A DNA stretch of 64,000 bases from Ignavibacteriae bacterium HGW-Ignavibacteriae-2 (GCA_002839805.1 PGYT01000008.1:1-64000); one strand, 5' to 3'. Counted from the first letter of the stretch, positions 9,848 to 19,436 are shown. Translations and numbers: made by a program. Notes: generated from the sequence alone by a model not told the origin.

Positions 9848-11977
9848 ATGAATATAACTAGTATTAATATATCGCTCGATTCTAATTTATTTATAATTAT
9901 TGTTGGAATTCTGGTGTTCGCGGGATATACTTATTTTATATACAAGTATACTATCCCCGTTATTTCCAAAACATTGAAATACTTTTTAATTGTTTTACGC
10001 AGTTTAACATTTGCGGTTTTATTCTTATTGTTGTTCGATCCTGTTCTGGTTTTAACTTCCGAAGAAACATCTCCCCCAATTAATTATTTCTTTATAGATA
10101 ACTCCGCTTCCATGGTTCAGCAGGATTCTATAAAAAATTCATCTATACTAAAAGAGGTTGTAAATAAAATTGAATCGAACCTGACCGACGAAACGAAAAT
10201 TTTTCCATTCGGAGGGTCAGTAAAAGAATTAGAAAATAATTCTGCAGACTTATTAACTTTTTCGGAAAAGTTTACAAACTTTGATAAAATAACTGATTTT
10301 ATAGAACGGTCTAAAGAAAATATCGGCAACGTAATTTTTTTGAGCGATGGAATTATTACTACCGGATCCAATCCTGTTAAAAGAATAGAAACAAGGACAA
10401 TCCCTTATAGTGTAATCGGTTTTGGTGATTCAACAAAACATAATGACATTAGTGTTGGATCAATTCTTACAAATAATTTTATCTATTCCGGAAAAGAAAC
10501 AACGGTTTCGGCTGTAATCCTGAATAATGGATTTTCGGGTAAAACAGTGCAAGTTGATTTATTTGAAAATAACATGATGCTAAGCCGCCAGAATATAGAG
10601 CTTAACCCTTCGGGTGTTAACAGGATTAATTTTAATTACACTCCGGCAACTCCGGGTGAAAAAAAAATAACGGTAAACGTCAGTCCTCTGCCTCAGGAAT
10701 TTTTAAATAACAATAACGGTAAAACAGTATATCGAAATATATTAAACAGCAAAATTAAAATTGTTTTGGCAAGTGACAGTCCTTCATCAGATTTTTCTTT
10801 TATTAAAAATGTAATCGATCAAGACGAAAATTATGAAGTTATTCCAATTGTAAGTGTGAGCAAAAATTTGGCGTTGGATTCCAATAACCCTGCACAAATT
10901 GACAGTGCTGACATTTTTATACTTATTGGTTTCCCTACATCAATTACTTCGCCCGAACTTTTGAATAAAATATCGAATGCGATTCTTCAGAGACAGAAAG
11001 CATTTTTTATACTACTAACAAAAAAAACGGATCTAAATAAATTATCCCCTTTGGCGGGGATTTTACCGTTTGTAGCGTCACAAAATCCGGCAAATTACGA
11101 AAGGGCTCAGATTGAAATAGTGGATAAATTTAACCCTCTTATTCAAATAAATGGAAAATATAATGACGAGGAATGGTCCAACCTGCCTCCAGTAGTGGCT
11201 TTAATTTCAAAGTTTGATGCGCGAAAAGAATCGGAAATAGTTGCGAAAATAAAATTAAAAAACATATCAACGGATATCCCTCTTTTACTAACACGTTCCG
11301 TTGGTAAATCACGCAGCGTTGCATTGTTAGGGTACGAAATATGGAGATGGAAATTACAAAATAAAAACAGTGCGATATTTGATCAATTTATACGAAATAT
11401 CATTTTATGGCTTAATGTAGACCCTGAAGCGGATAGATTTAAACTTTCGAGTACTAAAAGAAATTACGCGCTTGGCGAGGAAATTGAGTTTAGAGGTGAA
11501 ATTTACGATGAAAAATTATTGCCTATTATTGATGCTGAGCTCTCTGTTGAATTAAGCAACGGTGAATCCCGGGAGGAAGTATATCTATCGATAGATGATA
11601 ACGGATTTTATACTGGCAGAACTTCAGCGAAACTATTGGGCGATATTTCTTATAAAGCAAAAGCTGAACTTAACGGAAATGTGGTCGCGGAGAAAACGGG
11701 GAAATTAACCGTTGAGAATATTAACCCAGAGCTGATAAATCTGACAATGGATAAAAATTTATTAAAAGAGATTGCTTTTACAAGCGGAGGTCAATATTAT
11801 GATGTATCACAAATTAATAATCTTGTCGAAAAAATAAATAAAAACAATTCGACGAAAAATATAATAAAAACTTTTCGTGATGAATATACTCTGCGGTCTG
11901 AAGAATTACTTTTAATAATTGTAATTTTACTTTTATCTATAGAATGGTTCTTCCGCAAAAGAAGCGGTATGCTTTAA
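9848..11977 (+). CDS. Membrane-anchored VWA-domain protein
   Basis: A 709-residue protein with two N-terminal membrane helices (about 13-33 and 42-62) and one near the C-terminus (about 683-702, rich in Leu/Ile and followed by WFFRKR). Between them is a long extracytoplasmic region starting with a von Willebrand A-like domain whose MIDAS motif reads DNSAS (D-x-S-x-S), with a later FLSDG acidic site. Ig-like strands follow. The layout resembles Bacteroidota VWA proteins related to BatA. The MoxR ATPase and Bat partners often found with such genes are absent here. The role is unknown; protein binding at the cell envelope is inferred. Confidence 0.7.
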   Translation: MNITSINISLDSNLFIIIVGILVFAGYTYFIYKYTIPVISKTLKYFLIVLRSLTFAVLFLLLFDPVLVLTSEETSPPINYFFIDNSASMVQQDSIKNSSILKEVVNKIESNLTDETKIFPFGGSVKELENNSADLLTFSEKFTNFDKITDFIERSKENIGNVIFLSDGIITTGSNPVKRIETRTIPYSVIGFGDSTKHNDISVGSILTNNFIYSGKETTVSAVILNNGFSGKTVQVDLFENNMMLSRQNIELNPSGVNRINFNYTPATPGEKKITVNVSPLPQEFLNNNNGKTVYRNILNSKIKIVLASDSPSSDFSFIKNVIDQDENYEVIPIVSVSKNLALDSNNPAQIDSADIFILIGFPTSITSPELLNKISNAILQRQKAFFILLTKKTDLNKLSPLAGILPFVASQNPANYERAQIEIVDKFNPLIQINGKYNDEEWSNLPPVVALISKFDARKESEIVAKIKLKNISTDIPLLLTRSVGKSRSVALLGYEIWRWKLQNKNSAIFDQFIRNIILWLNVDPEADRFKLSSTKRNYALGEEIEFRGEIYDEKLLPIIDAELSVELSNGESREEVYLSIDDNGFYTGRTSAKLLGDISYKAKAELNGNVVAEKTGKLTVENINPELINLTMDKNLLKEIAFTSGGQYYDVSQINNLVEKINKNNSTKNIIKTFRDEYTLRSEELLLIIVILLLSIEWFFRKRSGML

Positions 11978-12031
11978 TTAATAAACTCATTTTCTTAAAT
12001 AATAGTGGCAGGTAAAATCGCCGGAGATATA

Positions 12032-12436
12032 ATGAAATTTTTTGAACTTTCCGAAAACGAAATAATGAATATTGAAGTAATAGACGGCCAGCATAAAACT
12101 TTTGTGAAGCAGATTAATGAGTTATACGAATTATTGGGACAAGATAAACCTGAAACAATAAAATATTTATTAAATCAATTTACTAAGGAAGTGAAAGTTC
12201 ATTTTGAAACAGAAGAAAATTTCATGAAAAAATATAGTTATGAAAGTTACTATTCGCATAAACTTGAACACGATAGATTCCTTAATAAATTTTTAGAATT
12301 TACAGAAGAAGTTGCTTCCGGTAAAGAAAATCTGAATCTTGAAAAACTTAAATCGGCGAAAACATGGTTTTTCAACCACTTTGAACTGAACGATAAAAAG
12401 CTTGGCGTTTACCTAAAGGAAAAGAATATTAAATAA
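12032..12436 (+). CDS. Bacteriohemerythrin
   Basis: A 134-residue four-helix non-haem di-iron protein that binds O2. All seven expected iron ligands are visible: His21 (GQHK), His57 and Glu61 (HFETE), His76 and His80 (HKLEH), His116 and Asp121 (HFELND). I chose the ATG at 12032 because GGAG ends five bases before it. A longer version from a GTG at 12005 lacks such support. It stands alone without a fused sensor domain, so oxygen storage, delivery or sensing are all possible. The adjacent comF gene has no obvious functional link. Confidence 0.9.
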   Translation: MKFFELSENEIMNIEVIDGQHKTFVKQINELYELLGQDKPETIKYLLNQFTKEVKVHFETEENFMKKYSYESYYSHKLEHDRFLNKFLEFTEEVASGKENLNLEKLKSAKTWFFNHFELNDKKLGVYLKEKNIK

Positions 12437-12449
12437 CTTTAGGGTTACT

Positions 12450-13133
12450 TTGTATAAAAAATTTTTAAATGATATTTATAATTTTGTTTTTCCACCTTTC
12501 TGTCCTTGTTGCGGAAGTAAGCAACAAGACGATAAAATAATTTGTGATATGTGTGAGGGTGAATTAACGACCGCTGAAAAATCCGACCTAAAAAGACATT
12601 ATAACGAATACTTTGTGGAAACTGGAAAAATAAAGAAATTATTTTCATTGTATATTTTTGTAAAAGATTCTCCAATTCAGAGTCTTATTCATAAACTTAA
12701 ATACGAAAATAAATTCCGGATCGGATTACAATTGGGATACATGTGGGCAAGGCGTTTCGAAGGCAGTGAGGAATTGACAGATTTGGATTATATAATTCCC
12801 GTTCCCCTTTTTCACACAAAAAAAGCGGAACGAGGTTATAATCAATCCTATTATTTTGCCTTAGGTATCAAAAAAGTTTTAGGAATAAAAATTGGCTTGC
12901 GAATGTTAAAACGCCGCAGAGCAACCGATACACAAACAAATCTTTCCAAACAACAACGGATTATTAACGTGAAGGGCGCTTTTAAAGTGAAAAATAAAAG
13001 GCGTTTGATCGGCAAAAAAATTCTTCTATTTGATGATGTTATTACAACCGGAAGCACTGTAAACGAATGTGCCCGCGTCTTGTCTGAAGCGGGCGTAAAA
13101 TCAATTATCGCCGGATCAATTGCTCTTGCTTAA
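12450..13133 (+). CDS. comF: ComF family amidophosphoribosyltransferase-like protein
   Basis: A 227-residue protein with a four-Cys zinc ribbon near the N-terminus (CPCC and CDMC) and a C-terminal phosphoribosyltransferase fold with the PRPP loop LLFDDVITTGST. ComF/GntX proteins are associated with DNA uptake, although their exact biochemical role is uncertain. The start is TTG with AGGG just upstream. No other competence genes are adjacent. The gene ends two bases from the end of argS on the opposite strand. Confidence 0.88.
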   Translation: MYKKFLNDIYNFVFPPFCPCCGSKQQDDKIICDMCEGELTTAEKSDLKRHYNEYFVETGKIKKLFSLYIFVKDSPIQSLIHKLKYENKFRIGLQLGYMWARRFEGSEELTDLDYIIPVPLFHTKKAERGYNQSYYFALGIKKVLGIKIGLRMLKRRRATDTQTNLSKQQRIINVKGAFKVKNKRRLIGKKILLFDDVITTGSTVNECARVLSEAGVKSIIAGSIALA

Positions 13134-13134
13134 G

Positions 13135-14763
13135 TTACATCCTTTCAGGAGTAGAAACTTTGAGGAGTGTTAATCCGTTTCTTAAAACTATCTGAGCAGC
13201 TTTGGCTAAAGCAATCCTTGCTTCCGCTAAAGTTTTATCCGATCCAAGTATTCTGCAATCGGTATAGAATTTATGGAATATAGCTGCAAGTTCTTCTAAA
13301 TAATTAGCAACTTTATTCGGTTCAAAATTTTCCGCCGCATATAAAATTTCTTCGGCAAATTGATGCAGTTTTTTAATCAATCTTTGTTCGGATGGATGAA
13401 TTAGAAGATTCAAAAATTCTGTGGATGATTTTAAGTTTTCCTGCTCAGTCATTCTTAATATGGAGGCAATACGAGCATGAGCGTATTGTAAATAAAACAC
13501 AGGATTTTCATCCGATTGTTTCTTAGCCAAGTCAAGCTCAAAATTTAAATGTGTATTCATGTTGCGCATAACAAAAAAGTAACGGACAACATCTGCGCCG
13601 ACTTCATCAATCAATTCGTCTATTGTAACAAAATTAGCTTTACGGGTAGACATTTTTACAATTTCGCCATTTTCCATAATTGTGACAAACTGATGGATCA
13701 TAACCTTTACTTTATCAGTATCGTAACCAAGAGCTCTGCAGCCTGCCATAACATCCGGGTAAGTAGCCGCATGATCGCTTCCGAATAAATCGACAATCAA
13801 ATCATAATTTCTTTCAAATTTATTGATGTGGTAAGCTATATCAGGCAAACGGTATGTCGGTTCCCCTGTTGATTTAACTATAACTTTATCCTGTTCGTTG
13901 CCCATATCAGTTAATTTTAACCAAACTGCGTCCTCATTTTCATAGGACAAGCCTTTTTCTTTAAATGCAGCAAGCACACCATCAATTTTTTTATCTGTAT
14001 ACAATGTATGTTCATTAAAAAAGTTTTTCATAATAATACCCAAGCGAGAGAGAGTATTTTTTATGTCTGTAAATATTGCCTGCTCAGCCGCCTGCTTAAA
14101 AACACCCTCCGCATCCTCAGATTTAACTTTTTCTCCATATTCTTCAATTACTGATGAAGCAATATCTTTTATATACTCCCCTTGATAATAATCATCGGGG
14201 AATTCAATAGTTTCGCCAAGCATTTCGAGATATCTTAATTTTACCGAATCGCCCAAAACTCGCATTTGCCTTCCGGCATTGTTAAAGTAGTACTCTCTCT
14301 CAACATCGTATCCTACATATTCTAACAAAGTGGCCAAAGCGTCTCCTAAAACAGCATTTCTTCCATGACCAATAGTTAAAGGTCCAGTTGGATTGGCCGA
14401 TACAAATTCTACATTGGCTGTTTTTCCCTTGTATTTGTCACTTTTACCAAACTTTTCATTTTCGGTTAAAATATTATCAATTATTTGAGATACATACTCA
14501 CTTGAAAAATGAAAATTAATAAATCCTGGTCCGGCAATTTCAACATTTGTAATAACATTTGTATCTAATTCTAATGATTTGATTATTTCTTCGGCTATTT
14601 GTCTCGGATTTTTTTTTAATTGTTTGGTTAAAAGCATAGCGACGTTTGTAGATAGATCGCCATGACTTTCTGATTTGGGAACCGAAAAGGATATATCAAC
14701 ATCTTTAAGGTATATTAATTTTTCTGCAGAAGCCGCAAATAGATTTGTTAAATAATTTTTCAA
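13135..14763 (-). CDS. argS: Arginyl-tRNA synthetase
   Basis: Class I aminoacyl-tRNA synthetase that charges tRNA-Arg. The N-terminal additional domain (about 1-110) precedes the HIGH-type motif GPLTIGHG (127-134). The catalytic core contains FGSDHAATYPDVMAGCRALG, and the KMSK-like loop is KMSTRKA. The C-terminal DALR anticodon-binding domain covers about 420-542. At 542 residues it is slightly short but has every domain. rsfS lies 48 bases upstream on the same strand. Confidence 0.96.
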   Translation of the reverse strand: MKNYLTNLFAASAEKLIYLKDVDISFSVPKSESHGDLSTNVAMLLTKQLKKNPRQIAEEIIKSLELDTNVITNVEIAGPGFINFHFSSEYVSQIIDNILTENEKFGKSDKYKGKTANVEFVSANPTGPLTIGHGRNAVLGDALATLLEYVGYDVEREYYFNNAGRQMRVLGDSVKLRYLEMLGETIEFPDDYYQGEYIKDIASSVIEEYGEKVKSEDAEGVFKQAAEQAIFTDIKNTLSRLGIIMKNFFNEHTLYTDKKIDGVLAAFKEKGLSYENEDAVWLKLTDMGNEQDKVIVKSTGEPTYRLPDIAYHINKFERNYDLIVDLFGSDHAATYPDVMAGCRALGYDTDKVKVMIHQFVTIMENGEIVKMSTRKANFVTIDELIDEVGADVVRYFFVMRNMNTHLNFELDLAKKQSDENPVFYLQYAHARIASILRMTEQENLKSSTEFLNLLIHPSEQRLIKKLHQFAEEILYAAENFEPNKVANYLEELAAIFHKFYTDCRILGSDKTLAEARIALAKAAQIVLRNGLTLLKVSTPERM

Positions 14764-14811
14764 AACATTCTCCGTAAATGGAATTTCTTTTAGTGGTTAA
14801 TCAAAAGAGAA

Positions 14812-15165
14812 TTATTCGTCACTGTCTTTTATAATAGTTACTGGTGCATCACCCCAGAATTTTTCGAGGTTATAAAATTTGCGGGATTCCTCACGGAAAA
14901 TGTGAACCACTATGTCAAAATAGTCTAACAATATCCAGTTTAGGGAATCGTAACCCTCCTTAAAATAACATTTAATTCCCTGATCTCTTAAAACATCATC
15001 AATTTCATCGGCAATAGCTTTAACCTGAGTATCCGATCCGGCGGAACATATCACAAAATAATCGGCGATAGAAGATATTTTTTTAAGGTCAAGAATCTTT
15101 ATATCGTAACCTTTTTTACTTAGTATTATATCCGTAATTCCTTTTGCAAAATCAAAAGCTTCCAA
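14812..15165 (-). CDS. rsfS: Ribosome silencing factor RsfS (Iojap family)
   Basis: A 117-residue protein that binds ribosomal protein uL14 and blocks subunit joining when nutrients are scarce. Family features are the opening helix FAKGITDIILSKKGYDI, the strand ISSIADYFVICSAGSDTQV, and the late segment LLDYFDIVVHIF, all normal for RsfS. It lies 10 bases after the LytR_C gene; that pairing is common in many phyla. Confidence 0.93.
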   Translation of the reverse strand: MEAFDFAKGITDIILSKKGYDIKILDLKKISSIADYFVICSAGSDTQVKAIADEIDDVLRDQGIKCYFKEGYDSLNWILLDYFDIVVHIFREESRKFYNLEKFWGDAPVTIIKDSDE

Positions 15166-15175
15166 ATCTTCTCCT

Positions 15176-15667
15176 TTAATTTAATGGAGTTAATGAAAAA
15201 TAATCTTTACCGATAATTATTGTTACATCGACAAAATAGTCGGAATTCAACTGATTTACTGCGCGATCAGGCTTAATACCTAATAGTTCAGCAACTTTGC
15301 GTGCATTTGCCATATTACCTATTCTATCGATAACAATAGTTTCATCCACATCAAAAGAAACATAATTGTCAGTATTAACGACGTCAATTTTACTTGAGCG
15401 CAAAAAGTCCGTAAATGTGTCCCCAACACCTGAAACACCGCAACCGTTCAAAACCTCAACTTGAATAATTTCGGAAGGTTTTTGTTCGGATTTCTCTGTA
15501 CTTGCAGCTTGCTCGGTGCTATTCATTTTTTCATAAATTGACCAACCCATAACTATAATAATTCCGGCAAGAACAAAAATAAGAGTATTAATAAATATGT
15601 TTGTTGTGGTATCCTTTAGTTCCTGCGCATTTGGTACCGGCGTATTAACTTTAATTCTTTTTTTCAC
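15176..15667 (-). CDS. Single-pass membrane protein with LytR C-terminal domain
   Basis: A 163-residue protein with a short cytoplasmic N-terminus, one membrane helix (about 26-45) and an extracytoplasmic LytR_C domain (about 68-160). The domain begins with the typical VEVLNGCGVSGVGDTFTDFL and later has IGNMANARKVAELLGI. Unlike LCP/LytR enzymes, it has no phosphotransferase domain, so it is probably a binding module rather than an enzyme. It is upstream of rsfS in the same transcription unit. Confidence 0.8.
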   Translation of the reverse strand: MKKRIKVNTPVPNAQELKDTTTNIFINTLIFVLAGIIIVMGWSIYEKMNSTEQAASTEKSEQKPSEIIQVEVLNGCGVSGVGDTFTDFLRSSKIDVVNTDNYVSFDVDETIVIDRIGNMANARKVAELLGIKPDRAVNQLNSDYFVDVTIIIGKDYFSLTPLN

Positions 15668-15683
15668 GTTTTCCAGAAATAAA

Positions 15684-15714
15684 TAAAAAAATAACCGAGT
15701 GAAAACCCGGTTAT
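15684..15714 (-). terminator. Rho-independent terminator after the 15748-16233 gene
   Basis: A stem of ATAACCG (15691-15697) and CGGTTAT (15708-15714) is followed on the minus strand by a run of seven T (15690-15684). It lies 34 bases beyond the stop of the small secreted protein and just before the LytR_C gene, separating the two units. Confidence 0.75.
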
Positions 15715-15747
15715 CAAAATTAACAAAAATTTCTATTTAATGGATTG

Positions 15748-16233
15748 TTAGTTTCGCCAATAATTTCTTCGTGAATAAAAAGGCGAATCATAATATCCAT
15801 ATGGAGAGTAAAATCCATTTGGCAATTGATTGTATTGAATTGTGATACTAAAATCTTTACTAGGTTTATAGTTTAACTGAGCGCGGCTCAAATAAACTCC
15901 GTTGAGTTGGTTGGTAAAAGCATCACCCAAAGTGCTGTAAGGCGAATTAACTATACTTATGTCCGCTTCCACATCCAAATTATCACTGATTTTATACATC
16001 ATATTGTTTGTGTAAACACCCATAGCCAAGCCCTGACTGCCGAAGGATGAATAACTCATGCTTACGGAATGATGCATAGTGAAATTATCGGGATTAAAAA
16101 AACCTAAAGTAAAACCGGATGGAGCGTAATTAGTAATACCGCTTTTTATATCTATCGGCTTATTTCCCTGGTCTTTAAACTGACCCATAACCGCGGATGA
16201 TAATAGAAATAAAATAATTATAAAATTTTTCAT
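15748..16233 (-). CDS. Small secreted beta-rich protein, unknown function
   Basis: A 161-residue protein with an N-terminal signal peptide (MKNFIIILFLLSSAVMGQ). The mature part alternates hydrophobic and polar residues (MYKISDNLDVEADISIV, FSITIQYNQLP), suggesting an outer-membrane or surface beta-structure. The C-terminus is rich in Tyr, Ser, Arg and Asn. I do not recognise a family. It is followed by a strong terminator and has about 105 bases of upstream sequence, so it is probably transcribed alone. Confidence 0.55.
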   Translation of the reverse strand: MKNFIIILFLLSSAVMGQFKDQGNKPIDIKSGITNYAPSGFTLGFFNPDNFTMHHSVSMSYSSFGSQGLAMGVYTNNMMYKISDNLDVEADISIVNSPYSTLGDAFTNQLNGVYLSRAQLNYKPSKDFSITIQYNQLPNGFYSPYGYYDSPFYSRRNYWRN

Positions 16234-16337
16234 ATCGTTTTTTTTGATGATTTAAACAATCTGTTTACACAATTGTTTCACTAATATAGTTAATAACAAA
16301 TAAAAATCAATATCATTGTTTTGGGAGATCGAAACAA

Positions 16338-16793
16338 CTATTTTAATTCAACAACCATTTCAATTTCAACTGAGGCGTCTATAGGCAATTCGTTAACTCC
16401 CACAGCACTTCGTACATGTTTGCCGGCCTCACCAAAGACCTCAACTAAAAACTCACTCGCTCCATTGGCTACTTTTGGCTGATCACTGAAGCCGGAGGCG
16501 CTATTAACAAACACAGTAACTTTAATTATACGTTCAATGTTATCGAGGTTGCCAGCTACTGATTTTATAACGCTTAAACAGTTCAGAGCGCATGTTCTAG
16601 CCGCATCCTTCCCTTCCTCAATGGAAACTGTCCCTCCTAATTTTCCCTTGAATTTCAGCTCTCCTGAGACCATAGGCAGTTGACCAGCTGTAAATACCAA
16701 ATTACCCGTTTTAATTGCGGGTATATATGCCGCCAATGGTTTTGGCGCCTCAGGTACCAACAGACCGAGACTTAATATTTTTTCTTCAATCAT
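16338..16793 (-). CDS. RidA/YjgF family enamine/imine deaminase
   Basis: A member of the RidA (YjgF/YER057c/UK114) family, which removes reactive enamine and imine intermediates made by PLP enzymes. The C-terminal HVRSAVGVNELPIDASVEIE contains the conserved substrate-binding Arg and the final Glu region. The start at 16793 is preferred because GGAGG lies six bases upstream; a longer reading to 16817 lacks a site. The product is 151 residues, on the long side, typical of the YjgF-like subgroup with an extended N-terminus. It is divergent from mazG. Confidence 0.9.
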   Translation of the reverse strand: MIEEKILSLGLLVPEAPKPLAAYIPAIKTGNLVFTAGQLPMVSGELKFKGKLGGTVSIEEGKDAARTCALNCLSVIKSVAGNLDNIERIIKVTVFVNSASGFSDQPKVANGASEFLVEVFGEAGKHVRSAVGVNELPIDASVEIEMVVELK

Positions 16794-16908
16794 TTTTCCT
16801 CCGTTTTTAATATACAAATTTAAGAATCATTTAAAAGAATTCCTTAGTTATTTCAATAAACATTATCTTTTGAGGCGATAATTATTTTTTTGTTGAAAGG
16901 AGTAAAAA

Positions 16909-17670
16909 TTGAGCGGTAAAAAGTTTGAAGAACTGATGAATATAATGTATAAGCTCCGTAAGGAGTGCCCCTGGGACAAAGAACAAACTCATGATTCCAT
17001 TAAAGCAGCAACACTTGAAGAAAGTTATGAGGTAATAGAGGCTATAGATGAGAAAAATTATGATGAATTAAAAGGGGAACTGGGAGATCTGCTCCTGCAT
17101 ATAGTGTTCCACTCAGTTATTGCGGAAGAAAATAATACTTTCGATATTATCAACGTGATCGACGGAATTAGTGAAAAGTTAATTCGACGTCACCCTCATA
17201 TTTTCAGTGATACAGTGGTAAATGGAACTTCGGATATTACCCGTAATTGGGAATCAATAAAATTGGACGAGGGCAGAAATTCGGTTTTGGAAGGAGTCCC
17301 AAAAAATTTGCCGGAGCTACATAAAGCATACAGACTGCAGGAAAAAGCTGCTAAAGTAGGTTTCGATTGGGAAAAGAAAGAGGACGTTTGGAAGAAAGTT
17401 GAAGAAGAATTAAATGAAATACGTGAGGCGGAAAAACTTGACAAGAAAGAGCTCGTTGAAGAGGAAATAGGTGATTTATTGTTTTCTATTGTAAATTATT
17501 CCAGATTTATAGGAATTAATCCTGGAAATGCACTTAGAAGAACTAACGAAAAATTTGTTAAAAGATTTCAGTATGTGGAAGGTAAAATAAATTCGAGCGG
17601 CAGAAAAATAACAGAATCAAATTTAGAAGAAATGGATTTCTTTTGGAATGAGAGTAAAGCTAAGGTTTAA
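16909..17670 (+). CDS. mazG: Nucleoside triphosphate pyrophosphohydrolase MazG
   Basis: Hydrolyses (d)NTPs to monophosphates and pyrophosphate, clearing damaged nucleotides and modulating ppGpp. Two MazG folds are present: the first with EESYEVIEAI and GELGDLLLHIV (about 35-70), the second with VEEELNEIREA and EEEIGDLLFSIVN (about 165-205), both keeping the acidic metal sites. The 253-residue length is normal. The start is TTG preceded by AAAGGAG. Its stop overlaps the phoH stop on the other strand by four bases. Confidence 0.94.
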   Translation: MSGKKFEELMNIMYKLRKECPWDKEQTHDSIKAATLEESYEVIEAIDEKNYDELKGELGDLLLHIVFHSVIAEENNTFDIINVIDGISEKLIRRHPHIFSDTVVNGTSDITRNWESIKLDEGRNSVLEGVPKNLPELHKAYRLQEKAAKVGFDWEKKEDVWKKVEEELNEIREAEKLDKKELVEEEIGDLLFSIVNYSRFIGINPGNALRRTNEKFVKRFQYVEGKINSSGRKITESNLEEMDFFWNESKAKV

Positions 17671-18632
17671 ACATCACCATTGTTATCATTAAAATTTTCG
17701 TAAGCCGCTATTATATCTTTAACCAGTTTATGGCGTACGACATCCATTTTTTTGAAATAAATAAATCCAACGCCTTCAACGTTCTTTAATATATCCTGAA
17801 CCTGTACCAATCCGCTTGCTTTTTTGGAGGGCAAATCTATTTGAGTTATGTCGCCTGTTATAATTGATTTAGAATTTGGACCTAATCGAGTTAGAAACAT
17901 TTTCATCTGCATAGAAGTGGCGTTTTGGGCTTCATCGAGTATAACATAAGCGTTATTTAAAGTTCTGCCTCGCATATATGCCAGAGGCACAATTTCAATT
18001 ACACCATTCTCCACATACTTACGTAATTGATCTGATGGAAGCATATCGTTTAGAGCGTCGTACAATGGTCTTAAATAAGGATCTATTTTCTCCCTGAAAT
18101 CGCCTGGCAAAAATCCCAGACTCTCACCAGCCTCAACTGCGGGGCGCGCCAGAATAATTTTCTGAACAATCCCTTTTTTAAGAGCTGAAACAGCGAAAGC
18201 AACCGCTAAATAAGTTTTACCCGTTCCGGCGGGACCTATAGCAAAACAAATATCGTTCTTTTTAACATTTTCAAAATAAAGAACCTGAGTTGGTGTTTTA
18301 GCTTTAATTACATCTTTTTTTGAATAAAGGATTATACTATCATATTCTTCTTCACTAATAATTTCCCTGCCTTGAACCGTCAGATCAATAATTGTTTGAA
18401 TATCGTTTTGTTCCAGTTTATTTGTAGTATTCAAAACATAAATCATTTCTTTAACAATTTTTTCGATGCTCACAATTTCTTCGGGTACGCCTTTAATAAA
18501 TACTTTATCTCCGCGAACAACAATACTGGAAGTAAATCTGTCTTCAAGCAATTTCAGATTGGCATCGTTGAAGCCGAGCAGTGAAAGCTGATCTACATTT
18601 TCTAGCGTTATTTGTTTTTCAATTTGCGTCAT
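17667..18632 (-). CDS. PhoH family ATPase (PhoL/YbeZ type)
   Basis: A cytoplasmic P-loop ATPase thought to act with YbeY in RNA and ribosome maintenance. The N-terminal domain (about 1-90) has the small PhoH-associated fold. Walker A is GPAGTGKT (133-140), followed by the family segment ILARPAVEAGESLGFLPG and Walker B AYVILDEAQNA. I start it at the ATG at 18632 (MTQIEKQ): longer in-frame versions begin inside the terminator hairpin of the upstream gene. This gives 321 residues, the usual length. It converges on mazG. Confidence 0.92.
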   Translation of the reverse strand: MTQIEKQITLENVDQLSLLGFNDANLKLLEDRFTSSIVVRGDKVFIKGVPEEIVSIEKIVKEMIYVLNTTNKLEQNDIQTIIDLTVQGREIISEEEYDSIILYSKKDVIKAKTPTQVLYFENVKKNDICFAIGPAGTGKTYLAVAFAVSALKKGIVQKIILARPAVEAGESLGFLPGDFREKIDPYLRPLYDALNDMLPSDQLRKYVENGVIEIVPLAYMRGRTLNNAYVILDEAQNATSMQMKMFLTRLGPNSKSIITGDITQIDLPSKKASGLVQVQDILKNVEGVGFIYFKKMDVVRHKLVKDIIAAYENFNDNNGDV

Positions 18633-18640
18633 ATTAATAT

Positions 18641-18674
18641 AAAAGCCCCTCATCCTAAAAAAGGACAAGGGGCT
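18641..18674 (-). terminator. Rho-independent terminator after the LysM gene
   Basis: AGCCCC (18644-18649) pairs with GGGGCT (18669-18674), with a further TCCT/AGGA pairing inside and a short A-rich loop. On the minus strand the stem is followed by TTTTATATT. It lies about 40 bases beyond the LysM gene stop and just upstream of the phoH start. Confidence 0.7.
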
Positions 18675-18712
18675 GATAACTATTTTATAGAACTGTTATT
18701 CATTAAATCAGA

Positions 18713-19408
18713 TTATGGTTGAGTCTGTGTAGGCGGAGCTGGTTTATAATTAGCTTTTGCCTTTTCATATTTAGATTTTTCTTCATCGGTTAAATTAGGA
18801 ATCTTAAAAATTTGTTTTGGATAAATTAAATCAGGATTCTTAATTTGATCTCTGTTTGCTTTGTAAATTACAGGCCAAGCAAAACCGTTACCATAATGAT
18901 CTTTCTTTTTTGCAATTCCCCAAAGATGATCGCCTTTAACAACTGTGTAGTTAATTTCAGTTGGTTTCTGAGACCATGCATCTAAAGCTCTTTTCATTTG
19001 ATTGTGCACTTTATCAAAAAATTCTGGTAATGCACTTATTTTACTTGCAGCTAATTTTTCCCATTGAGCAACTACATCAGCTTTAGCAAAACTGTCATTG
19101 CCAATTTTACCGTTAACCTCTGCAACTTGAGTTCTAAATTTAGCTATATCAGCTTCAGTAGCATCGACTAAAGCGTATAATTCATTTATACAATCATCGT
19201 ATGCTTGTAAACCAGCTTTAGTAGATTTTAAATTATTTACATCATTTTGCAAAGAATTCAACTCTTTTGTTAATTCAGTTTTCTTTGCTGTCAATCTATT
19301 GATTTCACTTTGCCATTCTTCTTCGGTCATCTCTTTTTCTTGAGCGAAAACATTAGCCGAGAATAATAACAAGAGAGAAAAAACTGCCAATAACTTTAAA
19401 GATTTCAT
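18713..19408 (-). CDS. Secreted coiled-coil protein with C-terminal LysM domain
   Basis: A 231-residue exported protein. A signal peptide (cleavage near NVFAQ, about residue 23) is followed by a long Lys/Glu-rich coiled coil (about 25-130). A C-terminal LysM peptidoglycan-binding domain (about 155-208) begins NYTVVKGDHLWGIAKKK and ends IYPKQIFKIP. A Pro-rich tail ends PPTQTQP. It probably tethers or spaces the envelope by binding peptidoglycan. It follows the small coiled-coil lipoprotein by 28 bases, and both have similar Lys/Glu helices, suggesting a shared envelope role. Confidence 0.85.
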   Translation of the reverse strand: MKSLKLLAVFSLLLLFSANVFAQEKEMTEEEWQSEINRLTAKKTELTKELNSLQNDVNNLKSTKAGLQAYDDCINELYALVDATEADIAKFRTQVAEVNGKIGNDSFAKADVVAQWEKLAASKISALPEFFDKVHNQMKRALDAWSQKPTEINYTVVKGDHLWGIAKKKDHYGNGFAWPVIYKANRDQIKNPDLIYPKQIFKIPNLTDEEKSKYEKAKANYKPAPPTQTQP

Positions 19409-19436
19409 TTAATTCCTCCGTTAGAATTATAAACTT

